Assembly (NCBI RefSeq): GCF_014638275.1
Contig: NZ_BMFJ01000001.1
Location: 2,468,338-2,532,337 of the forward strand
Origin: Primorskyibacter flagellatus
GTDB lineage: Bacteria; Pseudomonadota; Alphaproteobacteria; Rhodobacterales; Rhodobacteraceae
DNA: 64,000 bases
Direction of reading: 5' to 3'
A program made the translations under genes and the position numbers. A model generated the notes under the pieces. The model searched no databases. It saw only the letters and a list, made by a program, of their open reading frames with translations, and was not told the DNA's origin. Position 1 is the stretch's first letter; each line of letters opens with the position of its first letter. This document shows, in pieces, positions 15,645 to 25,057 of the stretch.

Positions 15645-16658
15645 TCACTTCGACTCGTCTGCCTCGTAGGCCTCGATGATCCGCGCCACCAGCGGGTGAC
15701 GCACGACGTCCTTGGAGGTGAAGTAGTTGAAGCTGATCTTGTCGATCCCGCCGAGCAGACGTTCCGCATCCGCAAGACCCGAGGGCATGCCGCGCGGCAG
15801 GTCGACCTGGCTGCGGTCGCCGGTGATGACCATGCGCGACCCCTCGCCCAGGCGGGTGAGGAACATCTTCATCTGCATGGTCGTGGCGTTCTGCGCCTCG
15901 TCCAGCACCACGAAGGCGTGGGACAGGGTGCGGCCGCGCATGAAGGCGAGCGGGGCGATCTCGATCACCTTCTCCTCCATCATCTTGGCCAGTTGCTTGC
16001 CGGGCAGGAAGTCGTTGAGCGCGTCGTAGAGCGGCTGCATGTAGGGATCGACCTTGTCCTTCATGTCTCCGGGCAGGTAGCCGAGCTTTTCGCCCGCCTC
16101 GACCGCCGGACGGGAGAGGATGATCTTGTCGACCAGCCCGTCGATGAACATGGACACTCCAACAGCCACGGCGAGATAGGTTTTGCCGGTCCCGGCGGGG
16201 CCGATGCCAAAGGCAAGTTCATGTTGGAACAGGTTGGCGACATAGGCCTTCTGCGCCTCTGTGCGCGGTTCGACGACCTTCTTGCGCGTCTTGATTTCGA
16301 CCTGTCCGCCCCGGAACATCTCCATCTGCGACCCGTCGCGGCTGGCGCGTTCGGGTTCGGCGCCGGGCATGCGCAGTTCGCGGTCGATATCGGCGCTGCC
16401 GACGGGGCGGCCTGCCTCGAGCCGGGCGTAGAGCTTGCGCAGGACCTGGATCGCCTCGTCCGCGGCGGGCTTTTCGCCCATGGCGACAAGGTGGTTGCCG
16501 CGGCGCAGGATCTGGACAGACAGCTTCTGTTCGATTTCGGCGAGATTGCGGTCGAACTCTCCACACAGTTCGATCAGCAGGAAGTTGTCCGGGAATTCAA
16601 CGGCGACCTCGGCGAGCGGCGGGGTCGTGTCGCGGGGGGGCAGCAGTGTGGCGGCCAA
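15645..16658 (-). CDS. ybeZ: PhoH-like ATPase (YbeZ)
   Basis: A 337-residue cytoplasmic P-loop ATPase. The Walker A motif is GPAGTGKT (about 153-160) and the Walker B is in AFVVLDEAQNAT. ITGDRSQVDLPRG and EKVIEIAPLAFMRGRTL are typical of PhoH proteins. The start is a TTG at 16658, supported by AGGAG seven bases upstream. PhoH/YbeZ interacts functionally with YbeY in RNA metabolism; here ybeY is on the same strand but 2.3 kb downstream because four genes lie between. miaB, another usual neighbour, is upstream beyond the OmpA group. Confidence 0.94.
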   Translation of the reverse strand: MAATLLPPRDTTPPLAEVAVEFPDNFLLIELCGEFDRNLAEIEQKLSVQILRRGNHLVAMGEKPAADEAIQVLRKLYARLEAGRPVGSADIDRELRMPGAEPERASRDGSQMEMFRGGQVEIKTRKKVVEPRTEAQKAYVANLFQHELAFGIGPAGTGKTYLAVAVGVSMFIDGLVDKIILSRPAVEAGEKLGYLPGDMKDKVDPYMQPLYDALNDFLPGKQLAKMMEEKVIEIAPLAFMRGRTLSHAFVVLDEAQNATTMQMKMFLTRLGEGSRMVITGDRSQVDLPRGMPSGLADAERLLGGIDKISFNYFTSKDVVRHPLVARIIEAYEADESK

Positions 16659-16716
16659 TAAAGACTCCTACGGTTGGTACTGGCAGTCTAGGGAAGCGCC
16701 GACGGCGCGGGAAACG

Positions 16717-16746
16717 AAAAATGCCGCAGGTGTAAACCTGCGGCAT
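16717..16746 (-). terminator. Intrinsic terminator of the OmpA-lipoprotein pair
   Basis: ATGCCGCAGGT (16721-16731) and ACCTGCGGCAT (16736-16746) form a perfect 11-bp stem with a GTAA loop. On the minus strand it continues as TTTTTCG. It lies about 33 bp past the lipoprotein stop codon, before the phoH promoter. Confidence 0.88.
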
Positions 16747-16779
16747 GGATTTGCTGGATATGCGCGACCGGCTGGCACG

Positions 16780-17109
16780 TCAGCCCTGCGGCCTCGTTCC
16801 GGTCCGGGGATCGAAAAGATCGCCGCCGCGTTTGAAGCCGCCCGTGGCGGTGTTCGGCGGCGCCGTGCCGGAGCAGACCGGCTTGCCATAGGGATCGAGC
16901 CGGGACGAGAGATAGCCCTCGGCGCCGTCATCGATGATCCAGTGGTCGCAGCCGTTCGGGTCGATCCAGATCCCGGCCTGAAGCTGGGACAGATGCTTGG
17001 CACCGATACCGCGGTCGACGCCCTTGTAGTCCGGGGTCGGGCTGGGGTGGCCGCAGGCGGCGACCCCGGCGATCATTGCACATCCGAGGAAGAGCTTGGT
17101 GATGGTCAT
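16780..17109 (-). CDS. Small lipoprotein with a Cys-Trp module shared with the OmpA neighbour
   Basis: About 109 residues. It starts MTITKLFLGCAMIAGVAAC, a lipoprotein signal with a GVAAC lipobox (C19), so it is probably lipid-anchored. A module at about 44-80 reads IWIDPNGCDHWIIDDG, EGYLSSRL and GKPVC; the same module occurs in the preceding OmpA gene with 19 of about 35 positions identical. The two cysteines of the module could form a disulfide in the periplasm (inference). The ATG at 17109 was preferred over a GTG at 17127 that overlaps the OmpA stop. It is the second gene of a two-gene operon with its own terminator. Confidence 0.7.
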   Translation of the reverse strand: MTITKLFLGCAMIAGVAACGHPSPTPDYKGVDRGIGAKHLSQLQAGIWIDPNGCDHWIIDDGAEGYLSSRLDPYGKPVCSGTAPPNTATGGFKRGGDLFDPRTGTRPQG

Positions 17110-17123
17110 GGCTGGTCCCCCGC

Positions 17124-17690
17124 TCACTGGATGCAGATGATTTCGACGCGGCGGTTCTGCGCCATGCCCGCGTGCGTGTTGTTCGAGGCGACAGGCATCC
17201 GTTCGCCATAGCCGCGCACGTCCACCACGTTCGCGCCGGTTGCGGCGGCGACCTTGGCGACGGCGGTGGCGCGGTTGTAAGACAGGCGGATGTTGTATTC
17301 ATCCGAGGCGCGACTGTCGGTGTGGCCGGCGATTATGAAGGCGGTGGCGGTGGAGCTCTGGAAGAACTGCGCCAGACGCTGCTGGTTCGCCGGGGAGATG
17401 TAATACTTGTCGGTGGCGAAAAACTGGTCGGTGTTCATCACGCCGCAGACGTTGCGGCGGTGGCAGACCGGCAGACCCTGACGCGTCAGGTGGTTGTCCA
17501 TGTAGCCTTCGAGGCCGTCGTCCATTACCCAGTGTTCGCACCCGTCCGGATCAACCCAGATCGTCGGCACGTACTTTTCGTTCCAGCCCCTGCCCGTCTG
17601 CTGAGCAAGCGCGGGACCCGACACCGAAACCATGCACAGGGCAGCGGCAGCAATCCCCTTGAGCATCTTTCCGGCGGCTTCGAAATCCAT
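17124..17690 (-). CDS. OmpA-family protein with N-terminal Cys-Trp module
   Basis: About 188 residues. The signal peptide (MLKGIAAAALCMVSVSGPALA) is followed by a module IWVDPDGCEHWVMDDG, EGYMDNHL, GLPVC (about 38-72) like that in the next gene. The C-terminal OmpA-like peptidoglycan-binding domain has IIAGHTDSRASDEYNIRLS, NRATAVAKV, GYGERMPVASN and NRRVEIICI. It probably links the outer membrane or periplasm to peptidoglycan. The start is taken as ATG 17690; a GTG at 17699, with AAGGGAAC upstream, is equally possible. Longer frames to 17867 precede the signal peptide with unrelated sequence. The shared module points to a duplication or a common partner. Confidence 0.82.
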   Translation of the reverse strand: MDFEAAGKMLKGIAAAALCMVSVSGPALAQQTGRGWNEKYVPTIWVDPDGCEHWVMDDGLEGYMDNHLTRQGLPVCHRRNVCGVMNTDQFFATDKYYISPANQQRLAQFFQSSTATAFIIAGHTDSRASDEYNIRLSYNRATAVAKVAAATGANVVDVRGYGERMPVASNNTHAGMAQNRRVEIICIQ

Positions 17691-17891
17691 CTTCACCACT
17701 ATGTTCCCTTTGCTTCCCCCCGGGGGTCCGCACCTTTCGGCGGCAAATCGGACCCAGGCGTTGTTTTGTAATGTCACCTTAACCGTTTGAGTCGAGTTGT
17801 GAAGATATTTCCACCACATATTGTGGCCGGGTGCGCATAAATTGCAAAGGAAACGACCGGCACCCACACCGCATCTGCGGAAGGGGCCCGA

Positions 17892-18248
17892 TCAATTCAG
17901 GATGTAGGTCGGTTTGCCAGAGGCACGGCGGTATACAGTCGAATCGTAGTAGATGCGCAGCATCTCCGCCTTCAGCCCCTCCTTGTTGCCGACGAGGCTC
18001 TGGTCGCGGCAGATCCGGTTGGCGATGGCCTGTGCCGTCGGATAGTCGTAGCCGATCCGCACGAGGTCATCGAGGAAGACCGGTTCAGGGCGATCCCAGA
18101 TCACCTCTTTCCACGGTCCGCGCCAGCAGCCGACAGTGATGACGTGGCCGGTCTGGAAGACGTAACGGTAGACGAGGCGGGTTTCGTGGGCAGAGACCGC
18201 CGGGGCCAGCCCGAGAACGACGGCAGCAGCAATCAGGAGGGACTTCAT
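17892..18248 (-). CDS. Secreted hypothetical protein
   Basis: A 118-residue protein, not recognised. MKSLLIAAAVVLGLAPAVSA is a good signal peptide with an AVSA-H cleavage site. The mature protein (about 98 residues) has HETRLVYRYVFQTGHVITVGCW near its start and two cysteines (GCW and NRICRD), which could pair in the periplasm. It is divided from the OmpA gene by about 200 bp and transcribed in the same direction, so co-expression is possible but not shown. The upstream region to miaB is relatively A+T-rich (GTTAATTAATGGTTAACG) and may hold its promoter. Confidence 0.6.
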   Translation of the reverse strand: MKSLLIAAAVVLGLAPAVSAHETRLVYRYVFQTGHVITVGCWRGPWKEVIWDRPEPVFLDDLVRIGYDYPTAQAIANRICRDQSLVGNKEGLKAEMLRIYYDSTVYRRASGKPTYILN

Positions 18249-18478
18249 GGCAATGCCTTTCGATTGTGCGGGCGCGAAGCCGCGCCCGGATCAAACGTTA
18301 ATTAATGGTTAACGTTCTAGCGCACAGGCTGTCGGAGTGAGATGCGAATTCTGCAATACCGCAATCTTGTCGCGCACGCGGAAACAGTAAGGCCTGTTCG
18401 ACCAGCACTGTTTCGGATCAGGCGCACGGCGCAGTCTGGCTGACCCTCCGCCCGTTAAAGAACCCGAAGTGTGCCGAC

Positions 18479-19798
18479 TCAGACCGCCTCTGCGGCGAGC
18501 GAGTTCGGCCCGCTTTCCGTCACCCGCACGCGCAGGAGTGTGCCCGGCGCGGCGGCGGTCTGCACGTGGACGGCATGCAGGTGGTCCGACTTGCCCGCCA
18601 TCTGGCCCGGCAGCCGCCCGGCGCGTTCGATCAGCACGCCGACCTCGCGCCCGACCATGGCGTCCTGCGTGGCGCGCTGCTGGCGGGTGATAAGCGCCTG
18701 AAGTTCGTGCAGGCGGGCGGTCGACACGTCCTCCGGCACTTGCGGGCGTTCTGCCGCCGGAGTGCCGGGACGCGAGGAATACCTGAAGCTGTAGGCGGCG
18801 CCGTAACCGACCTGTTCGATCAGGTTCAGGGTATCGCGGAAATCGGCGTCGGTCTCCTCCGGAAAGCCGGTGATGAAGTCCGAGGTCATCAGGATGTCGG
18901 GCCGGGCCGCGCGGATGCGGTCGATCAGCCGGAGATAGCTGTCGCGCGTGTGGGACCGGTTCATGCGCTTGAGGATGCGGTCGGACCCGGACTGCACGGG
19001 CAGGTGCAGGTAGGGCATCAGAACCGGGCAGTCGCCATGGGCGGCGATCAGGTCGTCGTCCATGTCGTTCGGGTGGCTGGTGGTATACCGGATGCGGATA
19101 AGCCCGTCGATTTCGGCCAGTTCACGGATCAGCCGGGCCAGGGTCCAGTCGCCCCCCTCCGGCCCCTCGCCGTGATAGGCGTTGACGTTCTGGCCGAGCA
19201 GGGTGATCTCGCGCACGCCACGGTCAACCAGATCGCGCGCCTCGGCCAGCACGCGGGCGGCAGGGCGGGAGACCTCGGCCCCGCGGGTGTAGGGCACGAC
19301 GCAGAAGGCGCAGAACTTGTCGCAGCCCTCCTGCACTGTCAGGAAGGCGGTCGGCCCCCGTTTCGCCTTGGGCCGGGCGACAAGGTGGGCAAACTTGTCC
19401 TCTTCGGGAAAGTCGGTGTCGATGACCTTCTCGCGCCCCCCCGCGCGCGCCTCCATCTCGGGCAGGCGGTGATAGCTCTGCGGGCCGACGACGAGGTCGA
19501 CCATGGGCTGGCGGCGCATGATCTCCGCGCCCTCGGCCTGCGCGACGCAGCCGGCGACACCGATCTTGAGGTCGGGCTTCGCATCCTTCAATTCGCGGTA
19601 GCGGCCGAGTTCGGAATAGATCTTCTCGGCCGCGCGTTCGCGGATGTGGCAGGTGTTGAGGAGGATCATGTCCGCCTCCTCCGGCGCGCCGACCTCGACG
19701 TAGCCGTTGGAGCCAAGCGCCTCGGCCATGCGTTCGCTGTCATAGACGTTCATCTGGCAGCCATAGGTCTTGATGAACAGCTTGCGGGGCGGCGTCAT
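18479..19798 (-). CDS. miaB: tRNA-2-methylthio-N6-dimethylallyladenosine synthase
   Basis: A 439-residue radical SAM methylthiotransferase modifying A37 of tRNAs. The N-terminal UPF0004 domain has [29 protein letters not shown] and VAGCVAQ, whose three cysteines bind the auxiliary cluster. The radical SAM cluster is [15 protein letters not shown] (C-x3-C-x2-C). The C-terminal TRAM domain ends in [20 protein letters not shown] 19798 (MTPPRKLF) is chosen; the frame stays open to 20020 but overlaps the divergent gene and is not conserved-looking. It is upstream of phoH in the conserved order. Confidence 0.96.
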   Translation of the reverse strand: MTPPRKLFIKTYGCQMNVYDSERMAEALGSNGYVEVGAPEEADMILLNTCHIRERAAEKIYSELGRYRELKDAKPDLKIGVAGCVAQAEGAEIMRRQPMVDLVVGPQSYHRLPEMEARAGGREKVIDTDFPEEDKFAHLVARPKAKRGPTAFLTVQEGCDKFCAFCVVPYTRGAEVSRPAARVLAEARDLVDRGVREITLLGQNVNAYHGEGPEGGDWTLARLIRELAEIDGLIRIRYTTSHPNDMDDDLIAAHGDCPVLMPYLHLPVQSGSDRILKRMNRSHTRDSYLRLIDRIRAARPDILMTSDFITGFPEETDADFRDTLNLIEQVGYGAAYSFRYSSRPGTPAAERPQVPEDVSTARLHELQALITRQQRATQDAMVGREVGVLIERAGRLPGQMAGKSDHLHAVHVQTAAAPGTLLRVRVTESGPNSLAAEAV

Positions 19799-19913
19799 GG
19801 GCGGGCTCAATTCGTATCGGGGATCTGGGGCTGGGTAGCCGAAAGCGCCGCCTCTTGCAATGCGGGGCAAAAGACGGGACTCTCCGGGCAGGCAAGACAA
19901 CCCGGACAAGTTC

Positions 19914-20783
19914 ATGCGTTTCAATACCCTGTCGGCCTTTCTCTCGGCCAAGCCGGAGGCCTTCCTGCGCGGCCCGTCGGCAATGATCTTTGCCGAGGAT
20001 CCGGTGGAGATCGACAGCACGCTGCGACACCATCTGGACGCCGGATTCCGCTGCGTGGTGCTGCTGGCGCATCCTGAATTCCGGATCGACCCCAGGCTCG
20101 ACGCGCGGATCGAAAGGGTGGATTACGACCTGACGCGGGGGGAGTCGCTGGAGGCGGCCGTCAACCGGATGATCGCCATCGCGCCGGGCGCCTGGCTTTA
20201 CTACTGCTACAACGCCGAATACCTGTTCCATCCGTTCTGCGAGACCCGCAGCGTGGGCGAGATGCTGGCCTTCCATACCGAAGAGCGGCGTGATGCCATG
20301 CTGACCTACGTGGTCGACCTTTACGCCGGGGACCTCGACGCCGCGCCGGATGCGGTGTCGCTGGAGGACGCCTGGCTGGACAAGTCGGGCTATTACGCGC
20401 TGGCCCGCAAGGACGCCGCCAACCACTATCACCCGAAGGAGCGTCAACTGGATTTCTTCGGCGGCCTGCGCTGGCGGTACGAGGAGCACGTGCCCCACAA
20501 CCGCCGCCGGATCGACCGGATATCCCTGTTCCGGGCGCGGCCGGGGCTGACGCTGTTGCCGGACTTCACCTTCGACGACGAGGAATACAACACCTACGCC
20601 TGCAAGTGGCACAACAACCTGACTGCGACGATCTGTTCCTTCCGGGTGGCCAAGGCGCTGAAGCGGAACCCGGGATCTACATACGAGATCGGGAACTTCC
20701 GCTGGCACAACTCCGCCCCGTTTGAGTGGCAGTCGCGACAGCTCCTCGACCTCGGGCTGATGGAGCCAGGGCAGTGGTTCTGA
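19914..20783 (+). CDS. Conserved hypothetical protein, possibly glycosyltransferase-like
   Basis: About 289 residues with no signal peptide or membrane segment; not firmly recognised. It has [59 protein letters not shown] and [20 protein letters not shown], ending in [20 protein letters not shown]. The central DLYAGD and the aromatic, acidic C-terminal half are reminiscent of family-2 glycosyltransferase-like proteins, but no clear DxD with donor-binding context is established. The ATG at 19914 follows GGACAAG. It is divergent from miaB and convergent with the flavin reductase gene. Treat the glycosyltransferase suggestion as weak. Confidence 0.55.
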   Translation: MRFNTLSAFLSAKPEAFLRGPSAMIFAEDPVEIDSTLRHHLDAGFRCVVLLAHPEFRIDPRLDARIERVDYDLTRGESLEAAVNRMIAIAPGAWLYYCYNAEYLFHPFCETRSVGEMLAFHTEERRDAMLTYVVDLYAGDLDAAPDAVSLEDAWLDKSGYYALARKDAANHYHPKERQLDFFGGLRWRYEEHVPHNRRRIDRISLFRARPGLTLLPDFTFDDEEYNTYACKWHNNLTATICSFRVAKALKRNPGSTYEIGNFRWHNSAPFEWQSRQLLDLGLMEPGQWF

Positions 20784-20851
20784 GGGCTGAGGGGCCTGAG
20801 ATCCTCGGATCAAGTCCGACGATGGCCGCAGGAGGCCACCCGTGCGACGGC

Positions 20852-21532
20852 TCAGTCGAGGTCTTCGACCACGATCCGACTGTCGCCGACTCCGAGGTCT
20901 TTCAACGCCTTTACCACATCCTCGATCATCGGCTCGGGGCCGCAGACGTAGAACCTGCCGGTCTTCGGGTCGACGTGATCGGCCAGAAAGGCGCGGTCGA
21001 TCCTGCGGGTTTCGATCCCGGGCGACGGATCGGGGTCGCCGGTCACCGTGTAGACTGTCTTCAGGCCCGGCATGGCGTCGAAGGTATCGCGCAGGATGAT
21101 GTCCTTCTCCGTCTTGTTGGAGAAGATCAGCGTACTGCCGGACAGGGTCCCGCGCTCCTCAAGCCGCTGGCGGAGGATGGCGACGAAGGGTGTGACGCCC
21201 GCCCCGCCGGCGATGAACCAGCCCGGCCCCTCGTCGCTGATCGCGCCCCAGGGATCGTCGATCAGGATACGGTCGCCGGGCTGCATCCGGCCGATCTGTT
21301 CGGTCACGCCGTTGTGGTCGGGATAGGATTTGATGACGAACTGCAGCGTATCCTCACCGGGAAGGGAGACCGGGGTGAAGGGTCGTTTTTCCTCCCGCCA
21401 GTTGTCGCGGTCCAGCGCGAGGTCGATGGCCTGGCCGGGGGTGTAGTCAAGGTCGTCGGGCTTCTCGAACCAGAGGCGGTGCGTGTCAGGTGTAACGGGT
21501 TCGATCTTTTTCAGGGTCAGGGTACGGGACAT
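20852..21532 (-). CDS. FAD/NAD(P)-binding flavodoxin/ferredoxin reductase-like protein
   Basis: A 226-residue FNR-fold oxidoreductase. The FAD domain has YTPGQAIDLAL and the RPFTPVSLPG variant of the RxYS motif. The NAD(P) domain has FIAGGAGVTPFVAILRQ and FYVCGPEPMIEDVVKAL. There is no C-terminal [2Fe-2S] domain, so it would need a separate electron acceptor. ATG 21532 is supported by AAAGGAGAA upstream; an earlier in-frame start lacks support. It sits 201 bp downstream of fabI on the same strand. Partner unknown. Confidence 0.85.
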   Translation of the reverse strand: MSRTLTLKKIEPVTPDTHRLWFEKPDDLDYTPGQAIDLALDRDNWREEKRPFTPVSLPGEDTLQFVIKSYPDHNGVTEQIGRMQPGDRILIDDPWGAISDEGPGWFIAGGAGVTPFVAILRQRLEERGTLSGSTLIFSNKTEKDIILRDTFDAMPGLKTVYTVTGDPDPSPGIETRRIDRAFLADHVDPKTGRFYVCGPEPMIEDVVKALKDLGVGDSRIVVEDLD

Positions 21533-21733
21533 CTGCGTTCTCCTTTGGGGAGAACGGGGGCGGCGCGGCTGTGGTTCCCACTTCACCTTGCCCCGAGAGG
21601 AGGTGAAGCCGCGCGGGGCGGTGCCACGTCACCCGCGGACTGGTTCCGAGGTTCTCATGCAGTCCCGTACGTCGGCCAGAGGATCCTCGGGTCGGAGACG
21701 AGGATGACAGGGCACTGGCGTTCGACGCCGACC

Positions 21734-22522
21734 CTACAGGTTCTCCGGCTGCGGCATGCCGAGCACGTGGTAGCCGCCATCGACGCGGATGATCTCTCCG
21801 GTCGTGTAGGCCCCGGCGTCGGAAGCGAGGTAAACCGCCGTGCCGCCAACCGCCTCGAGCGTGGCATTGGCGCGCAGGGGGGCGTTCGCCTCTGTCTGGC
21901 GGAAGGTCTTGCGGGCGCCGGAAATCGCGGCCCCGGCCAGCGTCTTCATCGGGCCGGGAGAGATCGCGTTGACGCGGATCCCGTCCGGGCCGAGGTCGTT
22001 GGCGAGGTATCGCACCGCCGCCTCAAGCGCCGCCTTGGCCACGCCCATGACGTTGTAATAGGGTGTCACGCGGGTCGACCCCTGGTAGGTCAAGGTCAGA
22101 ACGGTGCCGCCGTCCCTCATCAGGGGGGCCGCACGGCGCGACACCTCGATCAGGGAATAGCAGGAGATATCCAGCGAATTCTTGAAGTTGGCGCGCGTCG
22201 TGTTGATGAAGCGTCCGGCAAGCTCATCCTTGTTGGAATAGGCGATGGCATGCACGATGAAGTCGATCGTCGGCCATTTCGCCTTGAGCTCCCTGAACCC
22301 CCGGTCGAGGGAGGCATCGTCGGTCACATCCATGTCCACGATGAAGTCGCTTCCAAGACTCTGGGCCAGCGGCAGGACACGCTTGCCGAAGGCTTCCCCC
22401 TGGTAGGAGAACGCCAGTTCGGCCCCCGCCGCCGCCATGGCCTGCGCGATGCCCCACGCGATGGAGCGGTCGTTCGCCACGCCCATGATGAGCCCGCGTT
22501 TGCCCTGCAATTGTCCGGTCAT
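21734..22522 (-). CDS. fabI: Enoyl-[acyl-carrier-protein] reductase (NADH)
   Basis: A 262-residue short-chain dehydrogenase-type enzyme catalysing the last reductive step of fatty acid elongation. The cofactor site is GKRGLIMGVANDRSIAWGIA, and the catalytic Y-x6-K pair is Y156/K163 in TPYYNVMGVAKAALE. VDMDVTD and IVHAIAYSNKDELAG are FabI-typical, and RVNAISPGPMKTLA follows. FabI is the triclosan-target form. It begins four bases after the fabB stop, forming the fabA-fabB-fabI operon with anaerobic-type unsaturated fatty acid synthesis genes. Confidence 0.97.
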   Translation of the reverse strand: MTGQLQGKRGLIMGVANDRSIAWGIAQAMAAAGAELAFSYQGEAFGKRVLPLAQSLGSDFIVDMDVTDDASLDRGFRELKAKWPTIDFIVHAIAYSNKDELAGRFINTTRANFKNSLDISCYSLIEVSRRAAPLMRDGGTVLTLTYQGSTRVTPYYNVMGVAKAALEAAVRYLANDLGPDGIRVNAISPGPMKTLAGAAISGARKTFRQTEANAPLRANATLEAVGGTAVYLASDAGAYTTGEIIRVDGGYHVLGMPQPENL

Positions 22523-22526
22523 TGGA

Positions 22527-23756
22527 TTATCCGTGATAGCGGCTCAGCAGCATGGACCCGTTGGTCCCGCCGAAGCCGAAGCTGTTGGTCATCACCGTGT
22601 CGAGTCCCGCGTTTTCGACGTAAGCCGTTGCGATCTCTGCCGGTTCCAGCGCGGGGTCGAGCGTTTCGACATTGATCGACGGGGTGATGAAATCCTTGTC
22701 GAGCATCAGCAGGCAGAAGATCGCCTCGAGCGCGCCCGCCGCCCCCTGGGCATGCCCGGTCATCGACTTGGTGGAGCTGATCGGCGGCGTCGCCTCGTTT
22801 CCGAAGACGCGGCGCACGGCCTCCACCTCGCCCACGTCGCCGACGGGAGTGGAGGTGCCATGGGCGTTGATATAGCCGACCGTCCGACCTTCGGGCAGGG
22901 TGGACAGCGCGAGGCGCATCGCCCGCTCCCCGCCCTCGCCCGATGGCGCGACCATGTCGTGCCCGTCGGAGGTCGCGGCGTAGCCCGTGACCTCGGCGTA
23001 GATCTTCGCGCCGCGGGCCTTGGCATGCTCCAGTTCTTCGAGCACCACGATGCCGCCGCCGCCGGAGATGACAAAGCCGTCCCGATTGGCGTCAAAGGCG
23101 CGGGAGGCCTTTTCGGGCGTGTCGTTGTACTTGGAGGACATCGCGCCCATGGCATCGAACAGGCAGGACAGGGTCCAGTCCAGTTCCTCTCCGCCGCCAG
23201 CGAACATAACGTCCTGCTTGCCCATCATGATCTGTTCGGCCGCGTTGCCGATGCAGTGCAGTGAGGTCGAGCACGCGGAGGTGATGGAGTAGTTGATGCC
23301 CTTGATCTTGAACGCCGTCGACAGGTTCGCCGACACGGTCGAGGACATCGCCTTGGGTACGGCAAACGGCCCGATCCGCTTTGTCGCGCCCGAGGACAGG
23401 ACCGTCTGGTGCGCCGCGAACATGGCGGAGGTCGAGGGTCCGCCGGATCCGGCGACGACGCCGGTCCGCGGGTTCACTATGTCGGATTCCTCAAGCCCCG
23501 CGTCGGCGATGGCCTGCTGCATGGCGATGTAGGAATAGGCGGCGCCGGGGCCCATGAAGCGCAGGGTGCGCTTGTCGATATGTTCGGAGGGGTCGATCTT
23601 GAGCGTACCGGCCACGCGCGACCGGAAGCCGTGCTCCGCCATCTCCGGAGAGGCGACGATGCCGGATTTGCCCGCCTTGAGCGACGACAGGACCTCTTCG
23701 GCAGTGTTCCCGATCGAGGACACGATGCCCAGACCGGTGACGACGACTCGGCGCAT
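22527..23756 (-). CDS. fabB: 3-oxoacyl-[acyl-carrier-protein] synthase I
   Basis: A 409-residue beta-ketoacyl-ACP synthase of type I, required for elongation of unsaturated acyl chains made by FabA. The active cysteine is in [15 protein letters not shown]. The two catalytic histidines are in [13 protein letters not shown] and [13 protein letters not shown]. The N-terminus [17 protein letters not shown] and the C-terminal [14 protein letters not shown] are standard. GGGAGG precedes ATG 23756. It lies between fabA and fabI with short spacers. Confidence 0.97.
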   Translation of the reverse strand: MRRVVVTGLGIVSSIGNTAEEVLSSLKAGKSGIVASPEMAEHGFRSRVAGTLKIDPSEHIDKRTLRFMGPGAAYSYIAMQQAIADAGLEESDIVNPRTGVVAGSGGPSTSAMFAAHQTVLSSGATKRIGPFAVPKAMSSTVSANLSTAFKIKGINYSITSACSTSLHCIGNAAEQIMMGKQDVMFAGGGEELDWTLSCLFDAMGAMSSKYNDTPEKASRAFDANRDGFVISGGGGIVVLEELEHAKARGAKIYAEVTGYAATSDGHDMVAPSGEGGERAMRLALSTLPEGRTVGYINAHGTSTPVGDVGEVEAVRRVFGNEATPPISSTKSMTGHAQGAAGALEAIFCLLMLDKDFITPSINVETLDPALEPAEIATAYVENAGLDTVMTNSFGFGGTNGSMLLSRYHG

Positions 23757-23778
23757 GGCGCCCTCCCCTAACCCTTGG

Positions 23779-24288
23779 TCAGCTCTCGGACAGAGCGACC
23801 TTCATGTCCTTCACCACGTAAATTTCCTCGCCGTCCGCTTCAACCCTGCCGTCGGCGACGCCCATGGTCAGGCGGCGGGTCTGGATCGCCTTGGTGAAAT
23901 CCACGTGGTAGGTCAGCATCTTGCGGTCGGGCCGCACCATGCCGGTCAGCTTCACCTCGCCGACGCCCAGAGCATAGCCGCGTCCCTGCCAGCCGCGCCA
24001 GCCGAGATTGAAGCCGGTCAGCTGCCAGAGCCCGTCAAGGCCAAGGCAGCCGGGCATGATCGGGTTGCCGGGGAAATGGCAGTCAAAGAACCAGAGATCG
24101 GGGCGGATGTCGAATTCCGCAACAACATGCCCCTTGCCATGCAGGCCGCCGTCGCCGCTGATGTCGGTGATCCGGTCCATCATCAGCATCGGCGGTTCGG
24201 GAAGCTGGGCGTTGCCGGGGCCGAACAGCTCTCCGCGCGCGCATTTCAGCAGATCTTCCCGGTCGAAGCTGGACGGATAGTCGGCCAT
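23779..24288 (-). CDS. fabA: 3-hydroxydecanoyl-[ACP] dehydratase/isomerase
   Basis: A 169-residue hotdog-fold enzyme that dehydrates 3-hydroxydecanoyl-ACP and isomerises trans-2 to cis-3-decenoyl-ACP. The active site is H71 and D85 in [20 protein letters not shown], matching His70/Asp84 of E. coli FabA. The ATG at 24288 gives the family-standard length. It is followed by fabB after 22 bp. The 204-bp region to the divergent irr gene holds the operon promoter, which might be iron/heme responsive through Irr (inference). Confidence 0.96.
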   Translation of the reverse strand: MADYPSSFDREDLLKCARGELFGPGNAQLPEPPMLMMDRITDISGDGGLHGKGHVVAEFDIRPDLWFFDCHFPGNPIMPGCLGLDGLWQLTGFNLGWRGWQGRGYALGVGEVKLTGMVRPDRKMLTYHVDFTKAIQTRRLTMGVADGRVEADGEEIYVVKDMKVALSES

Positions 24289-24492
24289 GCAGGCGGCACC
24301 TTTCCCAAGTGGCAAAAACTCCGCCCCCTCTAGCACCCGGGTCCCGCGCCATGCAAGGGCGGGGGTGCAGGCGGACGGAGGGAGGCGTTTCCGCCTCAGT
24401 CCCGGAGAGTTCATCGGGCGAATCCGGGCAAAGGCGTTGAAAATCACGGGCCGATGGAAATATAGTGGCCAACGACCGGAGAGAGTGCCCCT

Positions 24493-24909
24493 ATGACCGA
24501 CACGCTTCAGACCAACGGCTTTGCATGGCTGACCCACGGCGGGCTGCGCCCGACGCGGCAGCGCGCGCTGCTGGCGGAACTGCTGGTCGGCGACGGCAAG
24601 AACCGTCACGTCACGGCGGAAAGCCTGTTCGCCGCCGCGCAGGACAGCGGGCAGTCGGTGTCGCTGGCAACGGTCTACAACACGCTGCGCGCCTTCTGCG
24701 AGGCGGGGCTGATGCAGGAAATCACGGTGGACGGGTCGAAAAGCTATTTCGACACCAACACCCACGACCATCCGCATTTCTACTGGGAAGACTCCGGTCA
24801 GCTGACCGACGCCCCGGCCGAGGAGCTCGAGATCGCCCGCCTGCCCAAGGTGCCCGAGGGTGCGGAACTGTCCAAGGTCGACGTGGTCATCCGCCTGCGC
24901 CGCCGCTGA
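24493..24909 (+). CDS. irr: Iron response regulator Irr (Fur family)
   Basis: A 138-residue Fur-superfamily regulator. The DNA-binding helix is in [18 protein letters not shown]. The histidine cluster [10 protein letters not shown] (H91, H93, H95) corresponds to the heme/metal-binding HxH region of Irr, and the paired cysteines of zinc-structured Fur proteins are absent. In alphaproteobacteria Irr controls heme synthesis and iron uptake under iron limitation. The irr gene divergent from fabA is a common Rhodobacteraceae layout. RBS GGAGAG precedes the ATG. Confidence 0.9.
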   Translation: MTDTLQTNGFAWLTHGGLRPTRQRALLAELLVGDGKNRHVTAESLFAAAQDSGQSVSLATVYNTLRAFCEAGLMQEITVDGSKSYFDTNTHDHPHFYWEDSGQLTDAPAEELEIARLPKVPEGAELSKVDVVIRLRRR

Positions 24910-25057
24910 TCGTCTCGCCATTCTGACGTCCCGGTTCATCCGGTCCGGCGGTGCCTCCGGCCCGTTCCCGTCCGGCGTGCGCATTTGGAGGGCGCGTTTG
25001 CACGGAAACCGGCTTCCCTGAATCGTTCGGGCTGGTATTGTTTCCAACGGAGGTCCA

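Noticed and set aside
19799-20020. Extended N-terminus of miaB.
   Set aside because: Would overlap the divergent hypothetical gene; known MiaB starts just before the KTYGCQMN motif.
20726-22675. A 649-codon plus-strand frame opposite the flavin reductase and fabI.
   Set aside because: Low-complexity shadow of fabI and neighbours, which have clear catalytic motifs on the minus strand.
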